In this document: in pieces, positions 9,422 to 16,396 of the stretch | Layout: each line of letters starts with the position of its first letter | Position numbering within the stretch: position 1 is the first letter of the stretch | Assembly: GCA_017475035.1 (NCBI GenBank) | Contig: JAFVGK010000048.1 | Span: 22,430 to 86,429 of the forward strand | Source: Blautia sp. | GTDB taxonomy: Bacteria > Bacillota > Clostridia > Lachnospirales > Lachnospiraceae | Direction of reading: 5' to 3' | Length of the DNA stretch: 64,000 nt | The notes under the pieces: generated by a model | What the model was told of the DNA's origin: nothing | The model's database searches: none | The model's input: the letters and a program-made list of their open reading frames with translations, nothing else | Made by a program: the position numbers and the translations under genes

Positions 9422-11380
9422 ATGAACGAAAAAATATATTATATCTGTAAATACACCCCGGTTGAGCTTTTAGCCGGTTTTGGCCTGGAAGCGGTTCGAC
9501 TGGACCCGGCTCCGGACAGCTTTTCCTGCGCGGATGCCTGCCTGCATCCGAATCTCTGCGGTTATGGAAAAGCTGTGGCAGAGGCTGTTGAAGAGCAGAA
9601 GATCCGGAGATTGATCGTCATCAATTGCTGCGATGTTTGTCAGCGCATCTATGATGTGCTGCTGCAAAAAGGTGAAATGGAACTGTTGTTTTTGCTGAAT
9701 CTGCCTCATAAGGCTTCTGATTCTGAGATCCATTTATTCCGGAAAGAATTGTCTCGCTTATGTACGTATCTGGAAAGCACCCTGGGCAGAACTCTGGATG
9801 TCAGCCTGGCCCGTAAGTCCTGGGAAGCCCTGATGTCGGAGCAGGGAGAGACTGATTTTGTCTTCGGCAGTCCAACTGCCGAAGCAGCAAAATCGTCATC
9901 CGGAAACATTGCGTTAGATTCCAAAACTGGTTTGGAGGAGACTGGTTTTGTGGAGAAGAAAAGGATAGCAGGACAGAAGATCATCCTTACCGGAGCACAC
10001 GGAGGGAGTTTTCTCCGCTCTTTGATCGAAGAGAAAAGTCCTTTGCCGATAGAGGATCAGACCTGTACAGGGATGAGGAAGCTGTCAGGGCTTCCAGACT
10101 GTCTTTCAACAGAAGAAGAGAGCGGAGCCTCTTTCCTGAAATCCTATGCAGAGGCTTTGCTGACACAGGAATATCCCTGCATGCGAATGCAGTTCCGTAA
10201 AGAGCAGGGGAGACTGATTCTGTCTTCGGCAGTTCAGCAGCCGAAGCAGCAAAACCGTGATCCGGAGACATTGAGTCAACCTGCAAAGCTGCATTTTGGG
10301 AGGAGACACAGAAAGCCGGAAAATGAGAGCGCTTCTGACGTGGCAGGAATCATCTGTCATACAATGAAATTCTGCGATTATTATGGGTTTTCGTACCGGC
10401 ATCTGCGAAAGGAGGAGGTTCCGCTGCTGAAAATAGAGACAGATAGCTCGCCCCAGTCCCTGGGACAGCTGCATACCCGGCTGGATGCCTTTTTTGAGAC
10501 GATCTTGATGAGAGGGGCCGGGAAGAAGGAAAAAGAAAGCCGGGGCATCGGGAAACCGGCTTCAGAGGAAACGGCCGGCGGAATATTTGTTGCCGGTCTC
10601 GACAGTGGTTCTGCCAGTACCGATGTTGTCGTGATGGATGAGCAGAAACAGATTGTGGGAAAAGCGATTCTTCCGACGGGTGCCGGCGCGGCGGCGGGGG
10701 CGCAAAAAGCTCTGGAGCTTGCCCTCAATGACGCTCATATTCCCAGAGACAGGCTTTCCCACATTGTATCAACCGGATATGGACGGGAAACGGTAGGTAC
10801 TGTGGAGAGATCTGTGACGGAAATAACCTGCCATGCGAAAGGGGCGTATTTTTTATGCCCGGAGGTACGCACGGTCATTGATATCGGCGGGCAGGACAGC
10901 AAGGTTATTCGACTGGATGCGGAGGGAAATGTGACAAACTTTGTCATGAATGATAAATGTGCTGCCGGAACCGGCAGATTTCTGGAAATGATGGCAAGGA
11001 CTTTGGGACTCGACCTGGCGGAGATGAGCAGGCTGGGTCTGACGGATGGAAATGAGACAGCGATTTCCAGTATGTGCACGGTTTTCGCAGAATCCGAGGT
11101 GGTTTCTCTCATTGCTGATAATACGCCGACAGCAGATATAATCAGAGGCTTAAATATGGCAGTCGCCAAAAAAACGGCTTCCCTTGCCAGACGGCTCGGC
11201 TTTGAGGAGAAGGTGGTGATGACGGGCGGCGTAGCCCGGAACCAGGGTGTTGTAAAGGCTCTGGAAAAGCGGCTGGGCGTACCTGTCACCGTGCCGGAAC
11301 ACGCACAGCTTTGCGGCGCGATCGGAGCTGCCCTGTACGCTTTGGAGTCTGTCACTGAGGGCGTTTCTGGCCTCATGTAA
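9422..11380 (+). CDS. Dehydratase-like domain fused to BadF/HgdC-type activase ATPase
   Basis: This 652-residue protein has two parts. Residues 1 to about 375 resemble an HgdB-type dehydratase subunit (TPVELLAGFGLE, VINCCDVCQRIYD, then KIILTGAHGG and a PCMRM segment). Residues from about 386 form an ASKHA activase: DSGSASTDVVV (phosphate 1), DIGGQDSKV (phosphate 2), TGGVARNQGVV, plus Cys513 (NDKCAAGTGRF) and Cys552 (SMCTVFAE), which match the two cysteines that bridge the [4Fe-4S] cluster in HgdC-type dimers. The activase hydrolyses ATP to push an electron into the dehydratase. Two copies of repeat element A are inserted in frame at about residues 143-174 and 263-295, both within the dehydratase-like half. 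AAGGA precedes the start by seven bases. Confidence 0.8.
   Translation: MNEKIYYICKYTPVELLAGFGLEAVRLDPAPDSFSCADACLHPNLCGYGKAVAEAVEEQKIRRLIVINCCDVCQRIYDVLLQKGEMELLFLLNLPHKASDSEIHLFRKELSRLCTYLESTLGRTLDVSLARKSWEALMSEQGETDFVFGSPTAEAAKSSSGNIALDSKTGLEETGFVEKKRIAGQKIILTGAHGGSFLRSLIEEKSPLPIEDQTCTGMRKLSGLPDCLSTEEESGASFLKSYAEALLTQEYPCMRMQFRKEQGRLILSSAVQQPKQQNRDPETLSQPAKLHFGRRHRKPENESASDVAGIICHTMKFCDYYGFSYRHLRKEEVPLLKIETDSSPQSLGQLHTRLDAFFETILMRGAGKKEKESRGIGKPASEETAGGIFVAGLDSGSASTDVVVMDEQKQIVGKAILPTGAGAAAGAQKALELALNDAHIPRDRLSHIVSTGYGRETVGTVERSVTEITCHAKGAYFLCPEVRTVIDIGGQDSKVIRLDAEGNVTNFVMNDKCAAGTGRFLEMMARTLGLDLAEMSRLGLTDGNETAISSMCTVFAESEVVSLIADNTPTADIIRGLNMAVAKKTASLARRLGFEEKVVMTGGVARNQGVVKALEKRLGVPVTVPEHAQLCGAIGAALYALESVTEGVSGLM
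9848..9942 (+). repeat. Element A copy (A2) inserted in frame in the activase gene
   Basis: Near-consensus left two thirds of element A, including the palindrome CTTCGGCAG-TCCAA-CTGCCGAAG. It is read as ETDFVFGSPTAEAAKSSSG; the usual TAA after CGTCATCC is changed here to GGA, keeping the frame open. Confidence 0.85.
10210..10305 (+). repeat. Element A copy (A3) inserted in frame, different reading frame
   Basis: Full-length element A, from GAGACTGATTCTG to TTTTGGGAGGAG, read as GRLILSSAVQQPKQQNR and onward to LHFGRRH. This uses another reading frame of the element than copy A2. It sits directly after the conserved PCMRM segment of the dehydratase-like domain, before VAGIICHTMKFCDYYG. Confidence 0.85.
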
Positions 11381-11477
11381 GAACATGATAACTCCTCACT
11401 TTCCCCGGTCTCCGTCATATTGTCCAAGTATAATCGGAGATTTTTTTCATTAAAAATGCAAAACGCACAAAAAAGAG

Positions 11478-11506
11478 TGGAAAATTATAAAAAGGTGTGC
11501 TATAAT
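11478..11506 (+). promoter_or_regulatory. Probable hpf promoter
   Basis: TATAAT at 11501-11506 preceded by TG-C; a weak -35 (TGGAAA, 11478-11483) lies 17 bases upstream. It leaves a 5' leader of about 55 bases before hpf. Confidence 0.55.
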
Positions 11507-11567
11507 AAAAACACGCAGGGAGGTATCTGCCTCCTCTCCGTGAATCTATAGCAAAGGGGATGAAGAT

Positions 11568-12095
11568 ATGAATTTTATCATCAGCGGAAAGAATCTCACG
11601 GTTAGTGAAGGGCTGCGTGCAGCCATTGAGGAGAAGCTGGGCAAGCTGGAGCGGTATTTCCGTCCGGAGACGGAGGTGATCGTGACACTCAGCGTGGAAA
11701 AGGAGAGACAAAAGATAGAAGTGACGATACCTGTCAAGGGCGGGATCATCCGGTCGGAGCAGGTGAGCAATGATATGTATGTCTCCATCGACCTTGTCGA
11801 GGAGGTCATCGAGCGTCAGCTTCGCAGATATAAGACAAAGATCGTTGACAGAAAGCAGTCGCCCGGAGTTTTCCAGCCGGAGTATCTGGAGCAGGACTAT
11901 GAGGAGGATGAGGAGATCAAGATCATCCGTTCCAAGAAGTTCGACATCAAGCCGATGTATCCGGAGGATGCCTGCCTGGAGATGGAGCTCCTCGGACACA
12001 GCTTCTATGTATTCAATAATGCCGAGACCGACCAGGTCAATGTCGTATATAAGAGAAAAGGAAATACTTATGGGCTGATTGAGCCGGATGTGTAA
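11568..12095 (+). CDS. hpf: Ribosome hibernation promoting factor, long form
   Basis: A 175-residue protein of the HPF/RaiA family. The N-terminal domain (residues 1 to about 100: MNFIISGKNLTVSEGLR, a first helix with LGKLERYF, then a basic second helix with LRRYKTKIVDRK) binds in the 30S decoding region. The C-terminal domain (about 118-175: IIRSKKFDIKPMYPEDAC, ending GNTYGLIEPDV) is the dimerisation domain found only in long HPF, which pairs ribosomes into 100S dimers. The length is typical of Firmicutes. It has its own promoter, an AAAGGGG ribosome binding site and a downstream hairpin terminator, so it is probably monocistronic. In related bacteria expression rises in stationary phase or stress. 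Confidence 0.95.
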   Translation: MNFIISGKNLTVSEGLRAAIEEKLGKLERYFRPETEVIVTLSVEKERQKIEVTIPVKGGIIRSEQVSNDMYVSIDLVEEVIERQLRRYKTKIVDRKQSPGVFQPEYLEQDYEEDEEIKIIRSKKFDIKPMYPEDACLEMELLGHSFYVFNNAETDQVNVVYKRKGNTYGLIEPDV

Positions 12096-12148
12096 TTACC
12101 CGGTTTTGCGTTGCCGGACGGCTTCATTTATAGATTTTTGAGAAATTC

Positions 12149-12200
12149 AGGCTGCGAAAATGCTTCCGACATGAGGGAGCCGTTTCGCAGCCTTTCTTCT
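12149..12200 (+). terminator. Rho-independent terminator after hpf
   Basis: Arms AGGCTGCGAAA (12149-12159) and TTTCGCAGCCT (12183-12193) with a 23-base loop, followed by the pyrimidine run TTCTTCT. Confidence 0.75.
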
Positions 12201-12328
12201 GTGGAACAAGCCCGCGCACCATAGAGAGTGTTCTGTCAGGATTTCATAAAGTCTGTTCGTTATTGAAGAATCTGAGTGTATATGATATTATGATTCAGGC
12301 GGCAAAAGGTCAAACAATGCCGTTATCT

Positions 12329-12931
12329 TCAGAAAAAGTGACTGATAAATATTTCCAGGCCGATTCCGATGAGGATACACCCGCCCAGGATAGACGCCTT
12401 ATTTTTTAGTTTTATCCCGAAGATACGTCCCAGGATCAGACCGCCGATGCAGATGGCAAAGGTGACGACAGCGATGATGACAGAGGACAGAAAAGCGTTT
12501 CCTGCTGAATACTCGGCAGTCGCGAAGCCTACCGAGAGGGCATCGATGGATGTGGCGATACCCTGCAGGATCAGTTTTCCGTTTCCCACGATATCGTCAG
12601 CCATATTCTTCTCACTGCCTTTTTCTTCCGGCTTTGACCGGATTCCTTCCAGGAGCATATCCCCGCCGATGAGACACAAAAGAATCAGGGCGATCCAGGG
12701 AATCAGGGATGTAAGAGCCGTAAAAGATTGTATGATGGTGTGTACTCCCAGCCATCCAAGCATTGGCATAAGAAATTGGAAAAAAGCATAGGTTCCGGCA
12801 ATGCGGGCCATTTCACGGCGTCTCATATGCGGAGCATGCAGGCCATTGGCAAGGGAAACGGAAAAAGCATCCATTGCCAGACCGACGCCGAGCAGGACAC
12901 TGTTGATAAAAAAAACAGGACTAAGATCCAT
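12329..12931 (-). CDS. mntP: Manganese efflux pump MntP family protein
   Basis: A 200-residue integral membrane protein with six predicted helices in two inverted repeats. Each half carries the family signature: AMDAFSVSLANG near residue 20 and SIDALSVGFATAE near residue 130, giving the acidic residues that handle Mn2+. A charged cytoplasmic loop (about residues 98-110) separates the halves. MntP-type pumps export excess manganese from the cytoplasm. In many bacteria the gene is controlled by a yybP-ykoY riboswitch or MntR; I see no riboswitch motif, but a long inverted repeat lies 31-70 bases upstream of the start. An AAGGAA-type ribosome binding site precedes the ATG. Convergent with hpf. 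Confidence 0.88.
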   Translation of the reverse strand: MDLSPVFFINSVLLGVGLAMDAFSVSLANGLHAPHMRRREMARIAGTYAFFQFLMPMLGWLGVHTIIQSFTALTSLIPWIALILLCLIGGDMLLEGIRSKPEEKGSEKNMADDIVGNGKLILQGIATSIDALSVGFATAEYSAGNAFLSSVIIAVVTFAICIGGLILGRIFGIKLKNKASILGGCILIGIGLEIFISHFF

Positions 12932-12961
12932 GAGGTTATTCCTTCCTATTTAAAATATTAT

Positions 12962-13001
12962 AGTAAACGAATAAAAATACCTGTATTTTGATTCGTTTAC
13001 T
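12962..13001. promoter_or_regulatory. Inverted repeat upstream of mntP (possible operator or hairpin)
   Basis: AGTAAACGAAT (12962-12972) and ATTCGTTTACT (12991-13001) are exact inverted copies; the inner AAAATAC/TATTTT bases extend the stem to about 18 bp with one mismatch and a 3-4 base loop. It lies just upstream of mntP on that gene's coding strand. Confidence 0.5.
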
Positions 13002-13237
13002 GCGTCGAATTTACGCCGCTGCAAGCGGCATGATGCCGCAGTAAAATCATGCGCAGACTATAGAATCAGCTCATTTTGCGCAGGAAGATCAGTAAAGCCA
13101 CGTCTCAATCGTGCAAAACAGCTGTTTCCCCGTATCTGCGGGTATTCCATTTTCATGCAAAAATCAAATCATATTATATAACCATGGAGCTGTTGCGTTA
13201 GTCAAGGGTAACTTATTGTTAGTTTCAACGAAAGCAG

Positions 13238-13338
13238 GAAGACTGATTTTGTCTTCGGCAGTCCAACTGCCGAAGCAGCAGAATCGTCATCCTAAGACAT
13301 TGAGTCAACCTGCAAAACTGCGTTTTGGGAGGAGGAGA
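13238..13338 (+). repeat. Element A copy (A4), close to consensus, supplies the next gene's RBS
   Basis: Left arm GACTGATTTTG, perfect CTTCGGCAG/CTGCCGAAG stem, CGTCATCCTAAGACATTGAG, and right end AAAACTGCGTTTTGGGAGGAG. The purine-rich end is the ribosome binding site for the GTG start at 13344. The rest of 12932-13237 holds the mntP inverted repeat, a GCCGC/GCGGC hairpin near 13013-13030 and nothing coding that I can support. Confidence 0.85.
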
Positions 13339-13343
13339 ACATA

Positions 13344-14963
13344 GTGAAGCTGAACCAGAAGGAGTTAAACAAGACCGGTCAGTGGATTGAAAAAGGATAC
13401 ATGATTCCGGGCTATAATCGTGCGGAAATGATCGAACGAACCAAAAAGGATCCCTGGTGGATTCATTTTGGGGCAGGCAACATTTTTCGCGCTTTTCAGG
13501 CAAATGTAGTGGAGCGCCTTTTAAATGAAGGTATTCTGGATCGGGGCTTGATCGTAACAGCAGGCAGTGAGCAGATCGAAAAGCTTTTTGCGCCGCATGA
13601 TAATTGTTTTGTTCTGGTTACGTTACGTGCGGACGGAAGAATGGAGAAAAAGGTTATCGGCAGCGTGGCCGAAATTCTGACGACGGATGAAGGCGCGGAT
13701 CAGGATTTTGCCAGGATGAAGGAAATCTTTCGATCTCCCTCTTTACAGATGGCAAGCTTTACGATTACGGAAAAAGGCTACGCGATCTGGGAACCGAACG
13801 GAGAACTCTTGCCTGAGATTGCGGAGGATATGAAAAACGGGCCGGAAATGGCACAAAGCTTTTTGGGCAAGGTGACGGCGCTTTTGGTCGAGAGATGCAA
13901 GGCCGGAGCGTATCCCATTGCAATGGTCAGCATGGATAATTGTTCTCATAATGGAGATAAGCTGGCGGATGCCGTTCTTTCCATCGCGGATGCCTGGTTT
14001 GAAAAGGGACTTGTCGGACAGGATTTTGCCGAGTACCTAAGCAATCCATTAAAGGTGTCCTTCCCCTGGACGATGATTGACAAGATTACACCACGTCCGG
14101 ACAGACAGGTACAGGAATTGCTGAGGCGGGATGAGATCGAGGGTATGGATCCCGTCATTACAGGAAAGCATAAAACCTATGCGGCTCCCTTTGTGAATGC
14201 GGAAGAATCGGAATATCTGGTTATAGAGGATAATTTCCCCAATGGCCGTCCTGCCCTGGAAAAGGGCGGCTTTCTGTTTACGGACAAGATGACGGTAGAT
14301 AAAGCAGAGAAAATGAAGGTTTGTACCTGTCTGAATCCTCTTCATACCGCCCTTGCTGTTTTTGGCTGTCTGCTGGGCTTTTCCAAGATTTCAGATGAGA
14401 TGAAGGATGCGGATCTTCGCGCCTTGGTGGAACGGATCGGGTATCAGGAGGGCTTGCCGGTTGCGACAGATCCGGGAATTATGAATCCGAAAGAGTTTAT
14501 AGATACTGTATTAAATGTCCGGGTGCCGAATCCGTTTATACCCGATACACCTCAAAGGATCGCTGTGGATACTTCCCAAAAGCTTTCTATAAGGTATGGG
14601 GAGACGATCAAGGCCTATTTATCGGATCCTGATCTTGATATCGCTTCATTAAAGGGAATTCCGCTTGTACTGGCTGCATGGCTGCGATATCTGATGGGAG
14701 TTGATGATGAGGGAAAGGCTTATGAACTGAATGCGGATCCGCTGCTTGACATGCTGCTTCCGGTGATTCAGACGATAGAGCCGGGAGAGACCGATCCGCA
14801 GGTCTTAAAGGAAAAGCTTTCCGATATTATAAGCAACGCATCGATCTTCGGCGTAGATCTGGAAAAAGCAGGCCTTGCAGACTGCGTGACCGGATACCTT
14901 TCCGGGATGATGCGTGGGAACGGGGCGGTCAGGGAGACGCTGCACCAGGTGGTTACGGAATAG
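13344..14963 (+). CDS. uxuB: Mannitol dehydrogenase family oxidoreductase, fructuronate reductase-like
   Basis: A 539-residue member of the polyol/long-chain mannitol dehydrogenase family. The N-terminal part holds the nucleotide-binding segment (WWIHFGAGNIFRAFQANV), and the middle shows VSMDNCSHNGDKL and FPWTMIDKITPRPD, the conserved segments of mannonate oxidoreductases. The closest function is NAD(P)H-dependent interconversion of D-fructuronate and D-mannonate in hexuronate breakdown; tagaturonate reductase or another polyol dehydrogenase cannot be excluded. The start is GTG at 13344, with GGAGGAGGAG at 13329-13338 from repeat A4. A thioesterase gene follows after 24 bases. No uxuA or uxaC is present nearby. 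Confidence 0.75.
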   Translation: MKLNQKELNKTGQWIEKGYMIPGYNRAEMIERTKKDPWWIHFGAGNIFRAFQANVVERLLNEGILDRGLIVTAGSEQIEKLFAPHDNCFVLVTLRADGRMEKKVIGSVAEILTTDEGADQDFARMKEIFRSPSLQMASFTITEKGYAIWEPNGELLPEIAEDMKNGPEMAQSFLGKVTALLVERCKAGAYPIAMVSMDNCSHNGDKLADAVLSIADAWFEKGLVGQDFAEYLSNPLKVSFPWTMIDKITPRPDRQVQELLRRDEIEGMDPVITGKHKTYAAPFVNAEESEYLVIEDNFPNGRPALEKGGFLFTDKMTVDKAEKMKVCTCLNPLHTALAVFGCLLGFSKISDEMKDADLRALVERIGYQEGLPVATDPGIMNPKEFIDTVLNVRVPNPFIPDTPQRIAVDTSQKLSIRYGETIKAYLSDPDLDIASLKGIPLVLAAWLRYLMGVDDEGKAYELNADPLLDMLLPVIQTIEPGETDPQVLKEKLSDIISNASIFGVDLEKAGLADCVTGYLSGMMRGNGAVRETLHQVVTE

Positions 14964-14987
14964 TTTCAGGAATGGAGAACAGATTTA

Positions 14988-15731
14988 ATGGGTTATATTT
15001 TTTCAAGCAGAGTCCGATACAGTGAAATTGGCGCAGATAGAAAGCTGACTCTGCCGGGAGTGCTGGATTATTTCCAGGATTGCTGTACCTTCCAGTCAGA
15101 GAGTATCGGACAGGGAATGGGTCCTCTGGAAGCAAGACACAGGGCCTGGGTGCTGAGCGCATGGCAGGTGGAGGTAAAACGATATCCGTCTTTGGGAGAA
15201 GAGATTCAGACAGAGACGATGCCTTATGAATTCCGGGCTTTTTTCGGGATGAGGAATTTCCTGATGCGAACGAAGGAAGGAGAACTCCTTGCCTATGCGA
15301 ATTCCTGCTGGGTGAATGTGAATTCGGAGACAGGGAAGCCGGAAAAGCTGACGCAGGAGGATATGGAAGGATACGTAGTAGAAAAGAAGCTGGAGATGGA
15401 TTATGCCTCCCGGAAGATTGCTCTTCCGGAGAAGATGGATGAGCTTTTACCCTTTACGATTCAGTCTCATCACCTGGATACCCATCATCATGTAAATAAT
15501 TGCCAATATGTCAGGATGGCGATAGACTGCCTGCCTGAAGATTTTGGTGTAATAGGAAAACTCAGGGTAGAATATAAGAAGCAGGCGCTGCTGGGCGACG
15601 TATTTTATCCGTCGATCGGCAGAATGCAGGACAAGACGTATATCGCGTTTTTCCCGGATAAACCGCAGGAGAATTTGCGTAAAGAGGAGCCATACGCGAT
15701 CGTGGAGGTCGGGAAAGCACATAACTGCTAA
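14988..15731 (+). CDS. Acyl-ACP thioesterase
   Basis: A 247-residue double-hotdog protein of the FatA/FatB-like bacterial acyl-ACP thioesterase family. These enzymes release free fatty acids from acyl carrier protein. Recognisable parts are FSSRVRYSEIGADRKLTLPGVLDYFQDC near the N-terminus (first hotdog, with the SEIGAD turn) and HLDTHHHVNNCQYV near residues 163-176, the second-hotdog segment with the catalytic Asn/His region. The length is normal for Clostridia. A GGAGA-type site precedes ATG 14988. It follows the oxidoreductase by 24 bases, so the two are probably cotranscribed although functionally unrelated. Confidence 0.88.
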   Translation: MGYIFSSRVRYSEIGADRKLTLPGVLDYFQDCCTFQSESIGQGMGPLEARHRAWVLSAWQVEVKRYPSLGEEIQTETMPYEFRAFFGMRNFLMRTKEGELLAYANSCWVNVNSETGKPEKLTQEDMEGYVVEKKLEMDYASRKIALPEKMDELLPFTIQSHHLDTHHHVNNCQYVRMAIDCLPEDFGVIGKLRVEYKKQALLGDVFYPSIGRMQDKTYIAFFPDKPQENLRKEEPYAIVEVGKAHNC

Positions 15732-15782
15732 AGGCGGACAGAACAAATGTGACGTTGACCCGGAATCCGGTAAATCCCCTGA

Positions 15783-15820
15783 GCCGGGCTTCAGGATGTC
15801 ATCTGACAATTGAAGCCCGG
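15783..15820 (+). terminator. Hairpin after the thioesterase gene
   Basis: GCCGGGCTTCA (15783-15793) pairs with TGAAGCCCGG (15811-15820). There is no T-run, so it may be an mRNA 3'-end stabiliser rather than a terminator. Confidence 0.4.
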
Positions 15821-15931
15821 AGCCTCCCGTCACTGACAGCATGAACAGGCGTCAGGCGGTTCAGCGGTGATGTACAGCTTTGGTTCCGGAATGATTTCGA
15901 AACATGAAAAAGAATCATAAAAAACAAACAT

Positions 15932-15965
15932 AAAAAAAGCTCTGGTGAAAAACCAGAGCTTTTTT
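15932..15965. terminator. Bidirectional rho-independent terminator
   Basis: A-run, AAGCTCTGGT, GAAA loop, AACCAGAGCTT, T-run. The symmetric A and T runs serve both the plus-strand thioesterase transcript and the minus-strand tRNA transcript. Confidence 0.9.
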
Positions 15966-15971
15966 AACAAG

Positions 15972-16045
15972 TCGAAGCGACAGGATTTGAACCTGCGGCC
16001 TCTGCGTCCCGAACGCAGCGCTCTACCAAACTGAGCCACGCTTCG
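15972..16045 (-). tRNA. tRNA-Pro (anticodon CGG)
   Basis: On the minus strand the acceptor arms CGAAGCG and CGCTTCG pair perfectly, followed by discriminator A. The D-arm is GCTC-AGTTTGGTA-GAGC, the anticodon stem-loop is CTGCG-TTCGGGA-CGCAG (anticodon CGG), and the T-arm contains GGTTCAAATCC. The length is 74 nt without an encoded CCA. It has its own promoter and terminator and stands alone. Confidence 0.95.
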
Positions 16046-16060
16046 TCAACTGCAAGTGAT

Positions 16061-16089
16061 ACTATACAACACTGTCAGGGATTTGTCAA
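16061..16089 (-). promoter_or_regulatory. tRNA-Pro promoter
   Basis: On the minus strand TTGACA (16084-16089), 17-base spacer, TATAGT (16061-16066), about 16 bases before the tRNA 5' end. Confidence 0.85.
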
Positions 16090-16193
16090 CAAAAAAGTAA
16101 AAGTTGCTCGATTGGAGAAAAAAGCTGCTATATACAGAAAATAATGCGGACAGTACAAAAACATTTCAAGAACCATACGCTTTAGTATTCGAT

Positions 16194-16230
16194 TGCTTCG
16201 TGGCTTCCGATGTCCGCGAAGCATTTTTTT
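16194..16230 (+). terminator. Orphan rho-independent terminator upstream of ileS
   Basis: TGCTTCG (16194-16200) pairs with CGAAGCA (16217-16223), followed by seven T residues. It lies upstream of the ileS promoter, and no gene precedes it on this strand, so it may end a short unannotated plus-strand RNA or be a remnant. Confidence 0.7.
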
Positions 16231-16304
16231 CTTAACACTACCGCCAAAGTTTTTCTTTAAACATTATAGCGAAGTAGTCAAAACAGAGAAAATCAGGAAA
16301 TAAC

Positions 16305-16334
16305 TTGACACGGCATTTTTATAGAAACTATAAT
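16305..16334 (+). promoter_or_regulatory. ileS promoter
   Basis: TTGACA at 16305-16310, 18-base spacer, TATAAT at 16329-16334. The resulting leader is only about 55 bases, too short for a T-box. Confidence 0.8.
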
Positions 16335-16396
16335 GAGCAAATGGGTTTTTATGCTTTGAAATGAAATAAACTTACGAGGACAAGGGGGTAAGTTCT

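Noticed and set aside
11395-11567. raiA-type structured RNA upstream of hpf
   Set aside because: The hpf promoter at 11501 leaves a leader too short for that motif.
12932-13110. yybP-ykoY manganese riboswitch before mntP
   Set aside because: No conserved cross-strand loop motifs; only a simple inverted repeat is seen.
16046-16396. T-box leader upstream of ileS
   Set aside because: Promoter at 16305 leaves only about 55 leader bases, and no T-box AGGGTGGNACCGCG-type sequence or specifier stem is present.
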